DNA of 64,000 bases from Actinomadura flavalba DSM 45200 (GTDB taxonomy: Bacteria; Actinomycetota; Actinomycetes; Streptosporangiales; Streptosporangiaceae): contig NZ_KB894093.1 of assembly GCF_000374305.1 (NCBI RefSeq), positions 744,001 through 808,000 on the forward strand, read 5' to 3'. The first letter of the stretch is position 1. Every line of letters starts with the position of its first letter. This document shows, one piece after another, positions 15,084 through 23,991 of the stretch. The position numbers and the translations under genes are program-made. Under the pieces are notes generated by a model. The model was not told the DNA's origin and did not search any database. It saw nothing but the letters and a program-made list of their open reading frames with translations.

Positions 15084-18000
15084 TCAGCGCAGGACGCGTT
15101 CCAGCACCCGGGCCCCGGCGCGTCCGTCGTCGTGCGGGCAGAACTTCGCCCGGAACGCCGCGTAGGCGCCCGCGTACCACTCGGACACGGCGTCGATGTC
15201 GGCGATCGACTTGATCACCTCGTCGGAGGAGCTGAGCAGCGGCCCGGGCGACTCGGCCTCGAAGTCGAAGTAGAACCCGCGCACGTGGTCGCGGTAGCGC
15301 TCCAGGTCGTAGGTGTAGAAGAGCATGGGCTTGCCGGTGACGGCGAAGTCGAACATCGACGACGAGTAGTCGGTGATGAACACGTCCGTGATCAGGTACA
15401 GCTCCGCGATGTCGGGATAGTCCGACACGTCGATGACGAACGGGTTCTCGCCCGGCGCCGGTTTGTCCGTCACCAGGTAGTGCGTCCGCAGCAGCAGGAC
15501 GTGGTCACCGCCGAGTGCCGCCGCCGCGGCGTCGAGGTCGAGGGCGAGCTGGAAGCCGCGCGTGCCGATCGAGAAGTGGAAGTCGTCGCGCCAGGTCGGC
15601 GCGTACATGACGACCTTCGTCCCGGGCGCGATGCCGAGCCGTTCGCGGACCTCCAGCGCCAGCCGGTGCCGTTCGGGCCGGTTGAGCAGGTCGTTGCGCG
15701 GATACCCGAGCGTGGCGATCTCGCCGGTGTAGCGGAACGCGCTGCGGAACAGCGGCTCGGAGAAGGAGTTCTGCGCGACGAGCAGGTCCCAGTTGGGGAC
15801 GTCGTAGTCCATCCAGACGACGCCCTCGGTCCGCTTGTAGGGCATCTCCTTGAGGTCGTAGCCGATCTTCTTCAGCGGCGTGCCGTGCCAGAGCTGGACG
15901 TACTGCTGGCCCTCCCGCTTGACGAACCACGTCGCCTGCCGCCAGTTGCCGAACACGACCTTCGCGCGCGCCATCGCGCGGACGTGCTCGCGGCTGCCGC
16001 TGAGCACGACGCGGGCGCCGTCGGGCGCCGGGAACTGCCCGTCGCGGGTGACCCAGACGCATTCCATCTCGGGCCGGGTGCGGCGCAGTTCCTCGAAGAC
16101 GCCGCGCGGGTTGTCGGAGTACTGGCGGCCGTCGAAGGCGTCGAAGACGGCGAGGTCGAGCAGCGGTTCGCGCCGGAAGCGCGCGTACTCCTCGGTGTGC
16201 AGGAGGCGCTGCGCGTACCCGCCGGACTCGTCGTCGGCCAGCGCGACGCGGACGCGGAGCTGGACGGCGTCGTCGCCGGTGGCGTGGGTCTCGAACTCGT
16301 GCAGCCCGACGACGTGCCGGGGCGGCAGGTTCCGCATCGCGGCGCGTTCGGCGACGACGGGCAGTTCCCGGTCGCCGGCCCGCGCGCGCACGTTCCAGGT
16401 GCCGCGCGCGAGCGGCAGCGCCGCCCCGAACTCCGGCATGGCGGCGGGCTCGAACGCGGCGGTGAACCGGTCGCCGTCCCATTCCGTCGCCACCGTGTAC
16501 TGCTTGCTGGACCGGTGCCGCCGCAGCAGCAGGTGGTCGGGGCGGCCGGGGCCGCCGCTCCACGTGCCGGTCAGTGTGAACCGCCCGCCGTCCCAGCGGG
16601 CGGACGTCAGGACGGGCAGCGCGGGCCGCGCGGACCCGGTGAGGTTCGCGAACTTCGACCGCGTGATCACGACCTCGACGCCGTCGTGGCCGGGGACGGC
16701 GTAGCGGCCGTCGGGGGCGCTCTCGTCGATCACCGGCTTGGTGCCGTCGCTGAGCCGGAACGACCAGCCGACGCCGCCGGGCGACTCCCACGCGGCGCCC
16801 AGCCCGGCCGGGACGCCGACGTTGACGGCCTCGGGCGCGCCGAGCCGCGCCAGCGGCAGCCGGGCGGTGAAGCGGAAGCGTCCGGCGCCGTCGGGCGTGA
16901 CGGTCAGCGGCGCGCGGACGGTGCGCGCGACCGGCGAGGCGGCGATGAGCTTGGTCCCGGCGGCGGGTTCGCGCGCGAGCACGCCCTCGATCTCCAGGTG
17001 GTCGCCGTCGCGGCGGTGCGCGGTGATGAGCGCGCCGGGCCGGCGGACCCGCAGCCGCAGGAAGCGCGGGGTGACGGCGTGGAACAGCACGCCGTCGGGC
17101 AGTTCCCGCTGGAGCGGCCAGCGCTGCCGTGCCTCGCGCGGCGGGGCGACGGTGCGCCGCCACTTGCGGCCGTGCGTGATCACCTCGACGACGAGCCGCC
17201 AGTCGGTCTCGCGGCGGATGCCGAGGACCTTCAGCTCGGCGGGATCGACCTCGGTGACGAACCCGGACCATTCACACGACACCGTCGACTGACGGGACAG
17301 CGCGGTCACGTCGGGGCGCGGGACGCGCTTGACGGGCAGCCGCCGCAGCCCCTTCTTGCCCTCGGCGACGAGCCACAGCCGCAGCCGCAGGTCGTCCTGC
17401 GACGAGGCGTCGATGCCGCGCACGTAGGCGTGCCCCTCGATGCGGAGCCGGGGGCCGTTCCAGGAGAGCCGGTCGACGCGGGCGACGGCGGCCAGCTCGT
17501 CGGTGACGTCGTACAGGTGCTCGGGCAGCGCCGCCGCGGCGTCCTCGAAGAACGGGTACTGGGCGAACCAGCGGCCCTTGCGTCCGCGCTGGACGTACGG
17601 CGCGTCCTTGGCGGCGCCGATGCGGACGAAGGTGAGGACGTCGAGCAGTTCGTCGAGCCGGCCGTGCGAGAGCAGGTGCATCTGGAGCCGCAGCAGGGCG
17701 GGCTGCGCGGCGACGACGGCGGGGTCGAGGGCGCGGATGACGGCGGCGCCGAACGTGAGCAGGCCGCCGCGATCCTCGTCGGCGGTGCGCGGCAGCGCCT
17801 CCAGCAGGACGCGCAGGTCGACGTCGATGAACAACTGCTCGTCGGCGTGCGGCAGCAGCGCGGGCGCCTGGCGGGCGAAGCGGGCGCGCAGGTCGGTGAC
17901 CATCCGGACGCGCTGCTCGTAGTTGTCGAGGTCGAACTTCTCGGCGGTGATCGACCCGGCCCGGCGCCGCCAGAAGTAGACGGTCTCCTCGATCACGTCG

Positions 18001-18587
18001 ATCGCCGACGCGGCCAGGTGGGCGCCGACGGCGACGGGGCAGTCCTCGTAGAGGCCGTCGGGGAACGTGAACCCGTGGGCGTCCCAGAAGGAGCGGCGGT
18101 AGACCTTGTTCCACACGCAGCGGTCGCGGACGAGCGGCGGGTGCTGGGTGATATGGGTACGTTCCCGGGCGGTGGTGAACACCTTGTCATGCAGCCACGA
18201 CTGGAAGGTCCGGTCGGACTCGAAGCGGTGCGCGTTGCCGCACGCGAGGTCGGAGCCGGTGCGGTCCAGGGACGCGACGAGCAGCGCGTACGCCTGCGGC
18301 GGCAGCAGGTCGTCCCCGTCGGCGAAGGCGAGGTACTCGCCGGTCGCCTCGGCGATGCCGTGGTTGCGGGCCGGGCCCGGGCCGAGGTTGTCCTGGCGCA
18401 GCACCCGGAACCGTGGGTCGCCGGCGGCGAAGCTCTCGGCGATGACGACGGTGTCGTCCTGCGATCCGTCGTCGACGAGGAGGACCTCCAGGTCGTCCAA
18501 GGTCTGGGCCGCCAGCGATTCCAGGCAGGCGGCCAGGTAGTCCTGCACGTTGTGCATCGGGACAACCACGCTGAGCTTGGCGGGCAT
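15084..18587 (-). CDS. GT2 glycosyltransferase-TagF (CDP-glycerol glycerophosphotransferase) fusion
   Basis: 1167 residues. Residues 1-~210 are a GT2 domain (KLSVVVPMHNVQDYLAAC, LLVDDGSQDDT, EYLAFADGDD). A long middle of about 500 residues follows, mainly predicted beta and linker. The C-terminal ~400 residues are a TagF/glycerophosphotransferase domain with VVFGNWRQATWF, QLWHGTPLKKIGYDL (catalytic His region), PTWRDDF and FITDYSSSMFDFAVTGKP. Such fusions build poly-polyolphosphate (teichoic-type) wall polymers at the inner membrane face. ATG 18587 follows GGAGGATCGGAG. It is the second of two paralogues in tandem. Confidence 0.9.
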   Translation of the reverse strand: MPAKLSVVVPMHNVQDYLAACLESLAAQTLDDLEVLLVDDGSQDDTVVIAESFAAGDPRFRVLRQDNLGPGPARNHGIAEATGEYLAFADGDDLLPPQAYALLVASLDRTGSDLACGNAHRFESDRTFQSWLHDKVFTTARERTHITQHPPLVRDRCVWNKVYRRSFWDAHGFTFPDGLYEDCPVAVGAHLAASAIDVIEETVYFWRRRAGSITAEKFDLDNYEQRVRMVTDLRARFARQAPALLPHADEQLFIDVDLRVLLEALPRTADEDRGGLLTFGAAVIRALDPAVVAAQPALLRLQMHLLSHGRLDELLDVLTFVRIGAAKDAPYVQRGRKGRWFAQYPFFEDAAAALPEHLYDVTDELAAVARVDRLSWNGPRLRIEGHAYVRGIDASSQDDLRLRLWLVAEGKKGLRRLPVKRVPRPDVTALSRQSTVSCEWSGFVTEVDPAELKVLGIRRETDWRLVVEVITHGRKWRRTVAPPREARQRWPLQRELPDGVLFHAVTPRFLRLRVRRPGALITAHRRDGDHLEIEGVLAREPAAGTKLIAASPVARTVRAPLTVTPDGAGRFRFTARLPLARLGAPEAVNVGVPAGLGAAWESPGGVGWSFRLSDGTKPVIDESAPDGRYAVPGHDGVEVVITRSKFANLTGSARPALPVLTSARWDGGRFTLTGTWSGGPGRPDHLLLRRHRSSKQYTVATEWDGDRFTAAFEPAAMPEFGAALPLARGTWNVRARAGDRELPVVAERAAMRNLPPRHVVGLHEFETHATGDDAVQLRVRVALADDESGGYAQRLLHTEEYARFRREPLLDLAVFDAFDGRQYSDNPRGVFEELRRTRPEMECVWVTRDGQFPAPDGARVVLSGSREHVRAMARAKVVFGNWRQATWFVKREGQQYVQLWHGTPLKKIGYDLKEMPYKRTEGVVWMDYDVPNWDLLVAQNSFSEPLFRSAFRYTGEIATLGYPRNDLLNRPERHRLALEVRERLGIAPGTKVVMYAPTWRDDFHFSIGTRGFQLALDLDAAAAALGGDHVLLLRTHYLVTDKPAPGENPFVIDVSDYPDIAELYLITDVFITDYSSSMFDFAVTGKPMLFYTYDLERYRDHVRGFYFDFEAESPGPLLSSSDEVIKSIADIDAVSEWYAGAYAAFRAKFCPHDDGRAGARVLERVLR

Positions 18588-18610
18588 CTCCGATCCTCCA
18601 GGTTCCCTGC

Positions 18611-18630
18611 GCCCCTTTCCGTGAAGGGGC
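18611..18630 (-). promoter_or_regulatory. 5'-UTR hairpin before the 15084-18587 gene
   Basis: GCCCCTT-TCCGTG-AAGGGGC forms a 7-bp stem 24 bases upstream of the ATG at 18587. It lies beyond the Shine-Dalgarno region, so it could influence translation or be an RNA end-stabilising element. Confidence 0.35.
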
Positions 18631-18632
18631 GG

Positions 18633-18673
18633 ACGTCCCGGTCACTCTAGAACGAATCCGGTGACCGGGACGT
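18633..18673 (-). terminator. inverted repeat between the two GT2-TagF genes
   Basis: A perfect 13-bp inverted repeat, ACGTCCCGGTCAC (18633-18645) and GTGACCGGGACGT (18661-18673), with a 15-nt loop. It begins 8 bases after the upstream gene's stop. No T-tract follows, so it could act as an intrinsic terminator, an attenuator between the paralogues, or a binding site. Confidence 0.55.
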
Positions 18674-18680
18674 CACGGTT

Positions 18681-21600
18681 TCAACGACTCAGCAGGTGGT
18701 CGACGACCCTGGCGGCAGCGTGGCCGTCGTCGAACGGGGCGAACGACTTGGCGAACTGCTCCAGGGCCGGCGCGGAGTCCGCCGCGACGGTGTCGAGCGC
18801 CTCCAGTGCGCCGATCAGCTCGTCCGACGACCGCAGGATCGGTCCGGGTGCCTGCGCCTCCAGATCGAAGGTGAAGCCCCGTACGTCGTCGCGGTAGGAC
18901 TCGAAGTCCGGCGCGAACAGCAGGATAGGCCGCCGGAGCCCGGAATAGTCGCACATCACTGACGAGTAGTCGGTGACCAGCGCATCCGACGCGATGAACA
19001 GCTCCGTGATGTCCGGATGGTCGGTGACGTTCATCACGAAGTGCTCCAGACCGTCCGGAACCTGAACGTTCAGCATGTGGTGCAACCGCAGCAGCAGGAC
19101 CGTGTCGCCGCCCAGGGCCGCCGCCGCCCGCTCCAGGTCCAGCCCGAGCTGGTGCCGGGAGAGTCCCGCCCCGACACGCAGGTTGTCGCGCCACGTCGGC
19201 GCGTACAGCACCGCCCGCTTCCCGTCCGGAATGCCGAGTTCGTGGCGGACGCGGGCACGGACCCGCGCGGCGTCCGGCCGGTGGGCGGCGTCGTTGCGCG
19301 GATAGCCGCTCTCCAGCACCTCGCCGTCGTAGTGGAACGCCCGGCGCATCACCTCGGTCGTGAACGGGTTCTGCGTGAGCAGCAGCCCCCACCGGGCGAT
19401 GTCCTCGGCCAGCACGCGCTGCCGCTGGTCGCGGCGCTCCATCGTCGACCAGAGCATCTCGAAGCCGACGCTCTTGATCGGCGTCCCGTGCCAGGTCTGG
19501 ACGTAGAGCTGGTCGGGGCGGGACAGGTAGGTGTGCGGCTGCGCCGCGTTGTTCACGACGATCCGCGCCTGCGCCGTCAGCTCGTAGTACTCGCGGGAGA
19601 ACCGCTGCACGGTCCGGCCGCCGTCCGGGACGGTGAAGTGCCGGTCGCCGAGCACCCACACGAGTTCGTGGCCGGTGTCGCGGCGGCGGAACTCCTCGTA
19701 GATCGCCTTCGGGTTGCAGGAGTACTGCCAGCCGAAGAAGCTCTCGAACGTGATGAGGTCGCGCACCGGACGGCGCAGGAACGCCGGATAGTCGCGTTCC
19801 TCCAGGATGCGTTGCTTGTAGGGGCCGAACTCGTCCGGTTCGCGGTCGATCTGCGCCGACAGGTGCAGTCCGGCGCCCCGCGACGGCCAGACCCGGAACC
19901 GGAACCCCGCCGCGACGACCGCCTCCGGCAGGTCGCCGAAGCAGTTGCGCCCGCCCCGCAGCGGGAACTGCCGTCCCTCGGCGTCCGTGCCCGCGATGTC
20001 CCAGGTGCCGACGATCAGCGGCAGTTCGCCCGCCCAGCCGGGCATCGCGCCCGGCCGGAACCGCGCCTCGAACGACGATCCGTCCCAGGCGAGCGGAACG
20101 ACGTGCCGTTCCCCGCCGCGCCGCCGCTGGAGCGCGAGCCGGGTGGGCGGCGGCACCGCTTCCACGGCACCGGCGTAGGCGCCGCCGATGACCAGCGTGT
20201 CGCCGTCCCAGCTCGCGCGGGTCGCGACGAGGTGCGCGGGACCGACGTTGACCAGCGCGTTGCCGTACCGGGTCCGGCCGATCACGAAGCCGAACGCGCC
20301 CTGCCCGCCCGCCGACTCGGTGAAGTCGTCCGGCACCGACAGCCGCGGCGTGCCGCCGCTCGACGAGAGCGCGAGCGTGTGGCCGATCGTCTCGGTGAAC
20401 GCCTCGGCCTCCGCCACGGAACCGGTGAACTCGTCGTAGGGCACCGCGCAGCGGAACGGTGTGCGGCCGTCCTCGGGCGTCCCGTAGGCGACGGGCAGCC
20501 GCACCCGCGTGCCGCGCTCGCGGCTCGCCAGCACGAGCCGGTCGGCGGCGGCGCCGGTCGTCGTCGTCCAGCCCGACAGGGTGAGCGCGTCCGCGCCCCA
20601 CTCCTGCCCGGTCAGCATGACCTCGGGCTGACGCAGCCGGAGCGTCACACCGGTCTTGGCGTCCTGCACGACCTGCACGCGGCGGCCGTCCAGGTCGCGG
20701 TAGCGCGCCCAGCGCGCGATCGGCCCGCACGTCAGGATCGGGCCGGACCGGACGATCCGGTCGCGGCCCCGGCCCGCCTTGACGGTCACGTGGAACTGCC
20801 AGTCCGCCCGGACAGTGTTCGGCACCGGCGGCAGCCGGTCGGTCTCGACGTCCACGACGAAGCCCGCGCCGTCGTAGCCCACCGCCGACTGCCGGGACGT
20901 CGCGGTGACCTCCGGGACGTCCACGCGGCGCAGCGCCGGACGGTACGTGACGTTGGACTTGGTGTGCCGGAGCCAGACGTCGATCTGGTCGTCCGCCGTC
21001 ATCGGCAGGCCGTCGACGTAGGCGTGCCCGGTCAGCCGGACGGTGCCGCCGTCCCAGACGATGTCGTCGATCTGCGCGGACAGTTCCAGCTCGTCCGTCA
21101 TGTCGTAGACCGCGGCGGGGATCGCGCGCTCGGGGTCGTCGCGGAACGGGTGCCCGGCGTACCAGCGGCGGCGCAGCAGGCCCCGGGCCTCGGGCTCGGT
21201 GACCGGACGGCCGGTGCGCTCGTACTCGCGGACGCGGGCCAGGTCGTCGCCCCGGCCGGTGACGGTGAGGTGGTACTTGAGTCGTGCCAGCGACGGGAGG
21301 GAGTCGAACAGCCTGGCGTCGAACCCGGCCACGTAGGCGCCGACGAGGCGGCACAGCCGCTCGCGGTACTCGGCGTCTCCGTCCTCCGCCGCGTTGAGGA
21401 AGATCATCAGATCGTCCTCCAGGCTGGCCAGGTCGTAGGCGTCCTTCAGGTCCGGCGCGGCCGTGCGCAGGAACTCCGAGACGGCGCCGACCGACCGCAG
21501 CCGGTCCTCCAGGTTCGTGGCCTCGGTCCGCCGCTGGGTGATCGAGAGTTCCCCACCGCTCTCGCGCACCCGGTACAGATAGATCGTCTCCGACAGGACG

Positions 21601-22190
21601 TCCACGGACGTCGCCCGCACGTGCGCGGGGATCATGACCGGGATGTCCTCGTACGCGCCGGGCGGGAACGCGAAGCCGTGCTCGTCCCAGAACGCGCGCC
21701 GGAACACCTTGTTCCAGGCCGTGCGGTCGCGCAGCAGCGCGGGGTCGCGGCTGACGTGCGTCTGGAGCCGGTCGCGGGCGAAGGTGTCGCGGTAGAACTT
21801 GGCGCGGACGGCGCGTTCGGCGTCGAACCGGTCGACGCCGCCGCTGACCAGGTCCGAGCCGGTCTTCTCCAGGGAGCCGACCATCAGCTCGTAGGCGTAG
21901 GAGGGGACCTTGTCGTCGCTGTCGAGGAACGCGAGGTAGGTGCCGGTCGCGTGCTCCGCGCCGGTGTTGCGGGCCGGGCCGAGGCCCTCGTTCTGCTTGC
22001 GGACGAGCCGGAAGCGCGGGTCGCGCGCCTCGAACTCCCTGGCGATGTCCGCGCTGCCGTCGGGGGAGCCGTCGTCCACCATGATGATCTCAAGGTCGGT
22101 GAGCGTCTGCGCGGTGAGTGACTCCAGGCACTCGGCGAGATACTCCTCGACCTTGTAGATCGGGACGACGATGCTGAGCGTAGGTGCCAT
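18681..22190 (-). CDS. GT2 glycosyltransferase-TagF fusion, second paralogue
   Basis: 1169 residues, same architecture as its neighbour. The GT2 domain at the N-terminus has PTLSIVVPIYKVEEYLAEC, IMVDDGSPDGS and YLAFLDSDDKVP. A long central beta-rich/linker segment follows. The TagF domain has IVVNNAAQPHTYL, QTWHGTPIKSVGFEM, APTWRDNL and LVTDYSSVMCDYSGLRRP. Likely a wall polyol-phosphate polymerase with an added sugar-transfer activity, peripheral to the membrane. The frame is open to 22250; ATG 22190 (MAPTLSIVV) is the family start with AAGG upstream. Divergence from the other copy (FMEMxx versus YDLKEM contexts) suggests different substrates or chain positions. Confidence 0.9.
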   Translation of the reverse strand: MAPTLSIVVPIYKVEEYLAECLESLTAQTLTDLEIIMVDDGSPDGSADIAREFEARDPRFRLVRKQNEGLGPARNTGAEHATGTYLAFLDSDDKVPSYAYELMVGSLEKTGSDLVSGGVDRFDAERAVRAKFYRDTFARDRLQTHVSRDPALLRDRTAWNKVFRRAFWDEHGFAFPPGAYEDIPVMIPAHVRATSVDVLSETIYLYRVRESGGELSITQRRTEATNLEDRLRSVGAVSEFLRTAAPDLKDAYDLASLEDDLMIFLNAAEDGDAEYRERLCRLVGAYVAGFDARLFDSLPSLARLKYHLTVTGRGDDLARVREYERTGRPVTEPEARGLLRRRWYAGHPFRDDPERAIPAAVYDMTDELELSAQIDDIVWDGGTVRLTGHAYVDGLPMTADDQIDVWLRHTKSNVTYRPALRRVDVPEVTATSRQSAVGYDGAGFVVDVETDRLPPVPNTVRADWQFHVTVKAGRGRDRIVRSGPILTCGPIARWARYRDLDGRRVQVVQDAKTGVTLRLRQPEVMLTGQEWGADALTLSGWTTTTGAAADRLVLASRERGTRVRLPVAYGTPEDGRTPFRCAVPYDEFTGSVAEAEAFTETIGHTLALSSSGGTPRLSVPDDFTESAGGQGAFGFVIGRTRYGNALVNVGPAHLVATRASWDGDTLVIGGAYAGAVEAVPPPTRLALQRRRGGERHVVPLAWDGSSFEARFRPGAMPGWAGELPLIVGTWDIAGTDAEGRQFPLRGGRNCFGDLPEAVVAAGFRFRVWPSRGAGLHLSAQIDREPDEFGPYKQRILEERDYPAFLRRPVRDLITFESFFGWQYSCNPKAIYEEFRRRDTGHELVWVLGDRHFTVPDGGRTVQRFSREYYELTAQARIVVNNAAQPHTYLSRPDQLYVQTWHGTPIKSVGFEMLWSTMERRDQRQRVLAEDIARWGLLLTQNPFTTEVMRRAFHYDGEVLESGYPRNDAAHRPDAARVRARVRHELGIPDGKRAVLYAPTWRDNLRVGAGLSRHQLGLDLERAAAALGGDTVLLLRLHHMLNVQVPDGLEHFVMNVTDHPDITELFIASDALVTDYSSVMCDYSGLRRPILLFAPDFESYRDDVRGFTFDLEAQAPGPILRSSDELIGALEALDTVAADSAPALEQFAKSFAPFDDGHAAARVVDHLLSR

Positions 22191-22234
22191 TCTCACGACC
22201 TTTAATCCGGTTTGCCCCTGATGTCGGGCCCGCC

Positions 22235-22268
22235 GGGCGCTCGCATGCACCTGGGATTGGGAGCGCCC
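22235..22268. promoter_or_regulatory. 8-bp inverted repeat upstream of the second GT2-TagF gene
   Basis: GGGCGCTC (22235-22242) and GAGCGCCC (22261-22268) with an 18-nt loop. It lies between the oxyR stop and the glycosyltransferase start on the same strand, so it may end the oxyR message or sit in a long 5' UTR. Confidence 0.4.
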
Positions 22269-22430
22269 TGTAGCCAGACGGCGACGGCGCCTGTTCCGTC
22301 ACGCGGACGGCGGAGCCCGCACGCGGCAGACCTCGAAACCGTCCGCGCGGGCACCCGTGTCGACACCGGATCGCGCGGAGCTGGCGGGGGGAGGCGTCTC
22401 CGTCGGCGATCCGTTCGTCACCGGAGATCG

Positions 22431-22458
22431 AGAATACATCACCATGTAAGGGGTGAAA
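22431..22458 (-). promoter_or_regulatory. candidate promoter for the GT2-TagF gene
   Basis: TTTCAC, a 16-nt spacer, then TATTCT on the minus strand in an AT-rich patch just after the oxyR stop. It would give a leader of about 235 nt. Only a motif match. Confidence 0.35.
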
Positions 22459-22473
22459 TCTGGTTCTAACCGG

Positions 22474-23394
22474 TCAACCTGCGCGAACAGCCGCAATCTC
22501 GGTGGTCACGGCGGTCCTGATCGCCTCGGCCAGGACCTCGAACTCGCCCGCGCGCGGGGACGTCGCGCGGTAGCCGAGGCCGATCCGGCGGAACGGGGCC
22601 GGGTCGGCGAAGCGGTGCGGCACCAGGCCCGGCGCGGCCCGCGTCTCGACGGCCAGGGCCGTCTCGGGCACCAGCGTCACCCCGAAGCCGCCCGACACGA
22701 GCTGCACGAGCGTCGCCAGGCTCGTCGCGTAGGTCGCCGCGGCGGCCCGCGCGCCCACCTCGCGGCACACGTCGAGGGCCTGGTCGCGCAGGCAGTGGCC
22801 CTCGTTGAGCAGGATCACATCCAGGTCGGTCAGGGCCGTGCGCGGCAGCGGGCCGCCCGGAAGGTCCGACCCGTCCGGTGTGACGAGGACGAAGTCCTCC
22901 TCGTACAGGGTCAGTTCCGTCACACCCTTGACGTCCAGCGGCAACGCCAGCAGGACGACGTCCAGCCGCCCGGCCAGCAGCTCGGCGACGATGTGGCCGG
23001 TCTGGTCCTCGTGCACCGACAGCCGCAGCTCGGGGAAGCCCGCCGCCAGCCGGGGCAGCACCACCGGCAGCAGGTACGGCGCCACCGTCGGGATCACCCC
23101 GACGCGCAGCGGCCCCACCAGCGGCCCCCGCGCCGCGTGGACCTCCTCGACGAGCCGGTCCAGCTCCGCCAGGATGCGCTCCGCCCGGCTCGCCGCCCGC
23201 TCCCCCGCCGGAGTCAGCAGCACCCGCCGGGTGGTGCGCTCGACGAGCTTGGCCCCCAGCGTCTCCTCCAGCGCCGCCACGGCGCCCGACAGCGCCGGCT
23301 GGCTCATGCGCAGCGCGGCGGCGGCGTCGCGGAAATGCAGATGCTCCGCCAGCGCGAGGAAGGCGCGGAGCTGCGCGATCGTGGGCCTGCTGAT
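22474..23394 (-). CDS. oxyR: OxyR, LysR-family peroxide sensor; start codon not canonical
   Basis: LysR-type regulator of 306-307 residues. The N-terminal winged HTH (FRDAAAALRMSQPALSGAVAALEE) precedes the substrate domain. NEGHCLRDQALDVC contains two cysteines at 201 and 210 (counting from ISRPT), matching the spacing of the redox pair C199/C208 of E. coli OxyR; so it should sense H2O2 through a disulfide. Relatives start M(I)SRPT, but here the codons read GTC ATC AGC AGG, with no ATG, GTG or TTG between the upstream terminator hairpin and the HTH. A GGGGG-type ribosome site precedes the site. I place the start at the ATC, 23394; a CTG at 23442 is the only other option downstream of the hairpin. 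No ahpC is adjacent. Confidence 0.85.
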   Translation of the reverse strand: MSRPTIAQLRAFLALAEHLHFRDAAAALRMSQPALSGAVAALEETLGAKLVERTTRRVLLTPAGERAASRAERILAELDRLVEEVHAARGPLVGPLRVGVIPTVAPYLLPVVLPRLAAGFPELRLSVHEDQTGHIVAELLAGRLDVVLLALPLDVKGVTELTLYEEDFVLVTPDGSDLPGGPLPRTALTDLDVILLNEGHCLRDQALDVCREVGARAAAATYATSLATLVQLVSGGFGVTLVPETALAVETRAAPGLVPHRFADPAPFRRIGLGYRATSPRAGEFEVLAEAIRTAVTTEIAAVRAG

Positions 23395-23446
23395 GACCGA
23401 ACCCCCTACCCCGAGAACCCTCGGCCGAGAGTATCCGGGCAGACCA

Positions 23447-23482
23447 CAGGGCCCGCCGCCGGTCTCCCGGCGGCGGGCCCTG
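23447..23482 (-). terminator. strong hairpin terminator between the 23554 gene and oxyR
   Basis: A perfect 16-bp stem, CAGGGCCCGCCGCCGG (23447-23462) with its complement at 23467-23482 and a TCTC loop. It ends the EspI-like operon and leaves only about 50 bp for the oxyR promoter. Confidence 0.85.
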
Positions 23483-23553
23483 ACTCCACATCCAACCCCG
23501 CGCCGCACGTACCCGGTCAGGACCCGGGTATGCCGGACGTGACCCAGATCACG

Positions 23554-23991
23554 TCAGCGGATGACGTTCCCGCTGCCCTGCGGGTGCGGCTCGCGCGGCG
23601 CGTCCGCCGCCCGCCAGCTCCGCGCCGGGGACTCGCTGATGCCGTCCGGATAGACCGTCCCGCCCGCCCAGCGCACCAGGTCCTCGGCGAACCGGCGGGC
23701 CACCCGCGCCGCCTCCGGGACGTCGCCCGCCGCGCGGATCTCCACCCACCAGACCGGCGCCGTCACGCGCCCGGCGACGTCCGGGCCCAGCAGCCGGGCG
23801 ATCTCCCCCGGCACCGACACCAGGACGGGTTCCTCGATCGACACCAGCAGCCGCCGCTCGCGGTCGAACAGCAGCGCCGGGGCGGTGTCGCCGCCGCGCA
23901 GCTCCAGCGGCTCGCCCATCGCGATCATGCCGTCGGCGACGGCCTCGACGTCGGGTTGCCGCCGGACCAGCGCGACCAGGTCACTGCTCAC
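23554..23991 (-). CDS. unrecognised protein translationally coupled to the EspI-like ATPase
   Basis: 145 residues, soluble, mixed alpha/beta (ALLFDRERRLLVSIEEPVLV, then PVWWVEIRAAGDVPEAARVARRF), with a hydrophilic Pro-rich tail. The GTG start overlaps the upstream ATPase stop as GTGA, so the two are made together and may act together in the secretion island. No family identified. Confidence 0.7.
   Translation of the reverse strand: MSSDLVALVRRQPDVEAVADGMIAMGEPLELRGGDTAPALLFDRERRLLVSIEEPVLVSVPGEIARLLGPDVAGRVTAPVWWVEIRAAGDVPEAARVARRFAEDLVRWAGGTVYPDGISESPARSWRAADAPREPHPQGSGNVIR

Noticed and set aside
15132..18650. Very long open frame on the plus strand
   Set aside because: It is antisense to the GT2-TagF gene, Asp/Arg/Val-rich with no domain, a usual artefact of high-GC third-position bias. 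The same holds for 19017-22121 (+), 664-3660 (+) and 40413-44516 (-).
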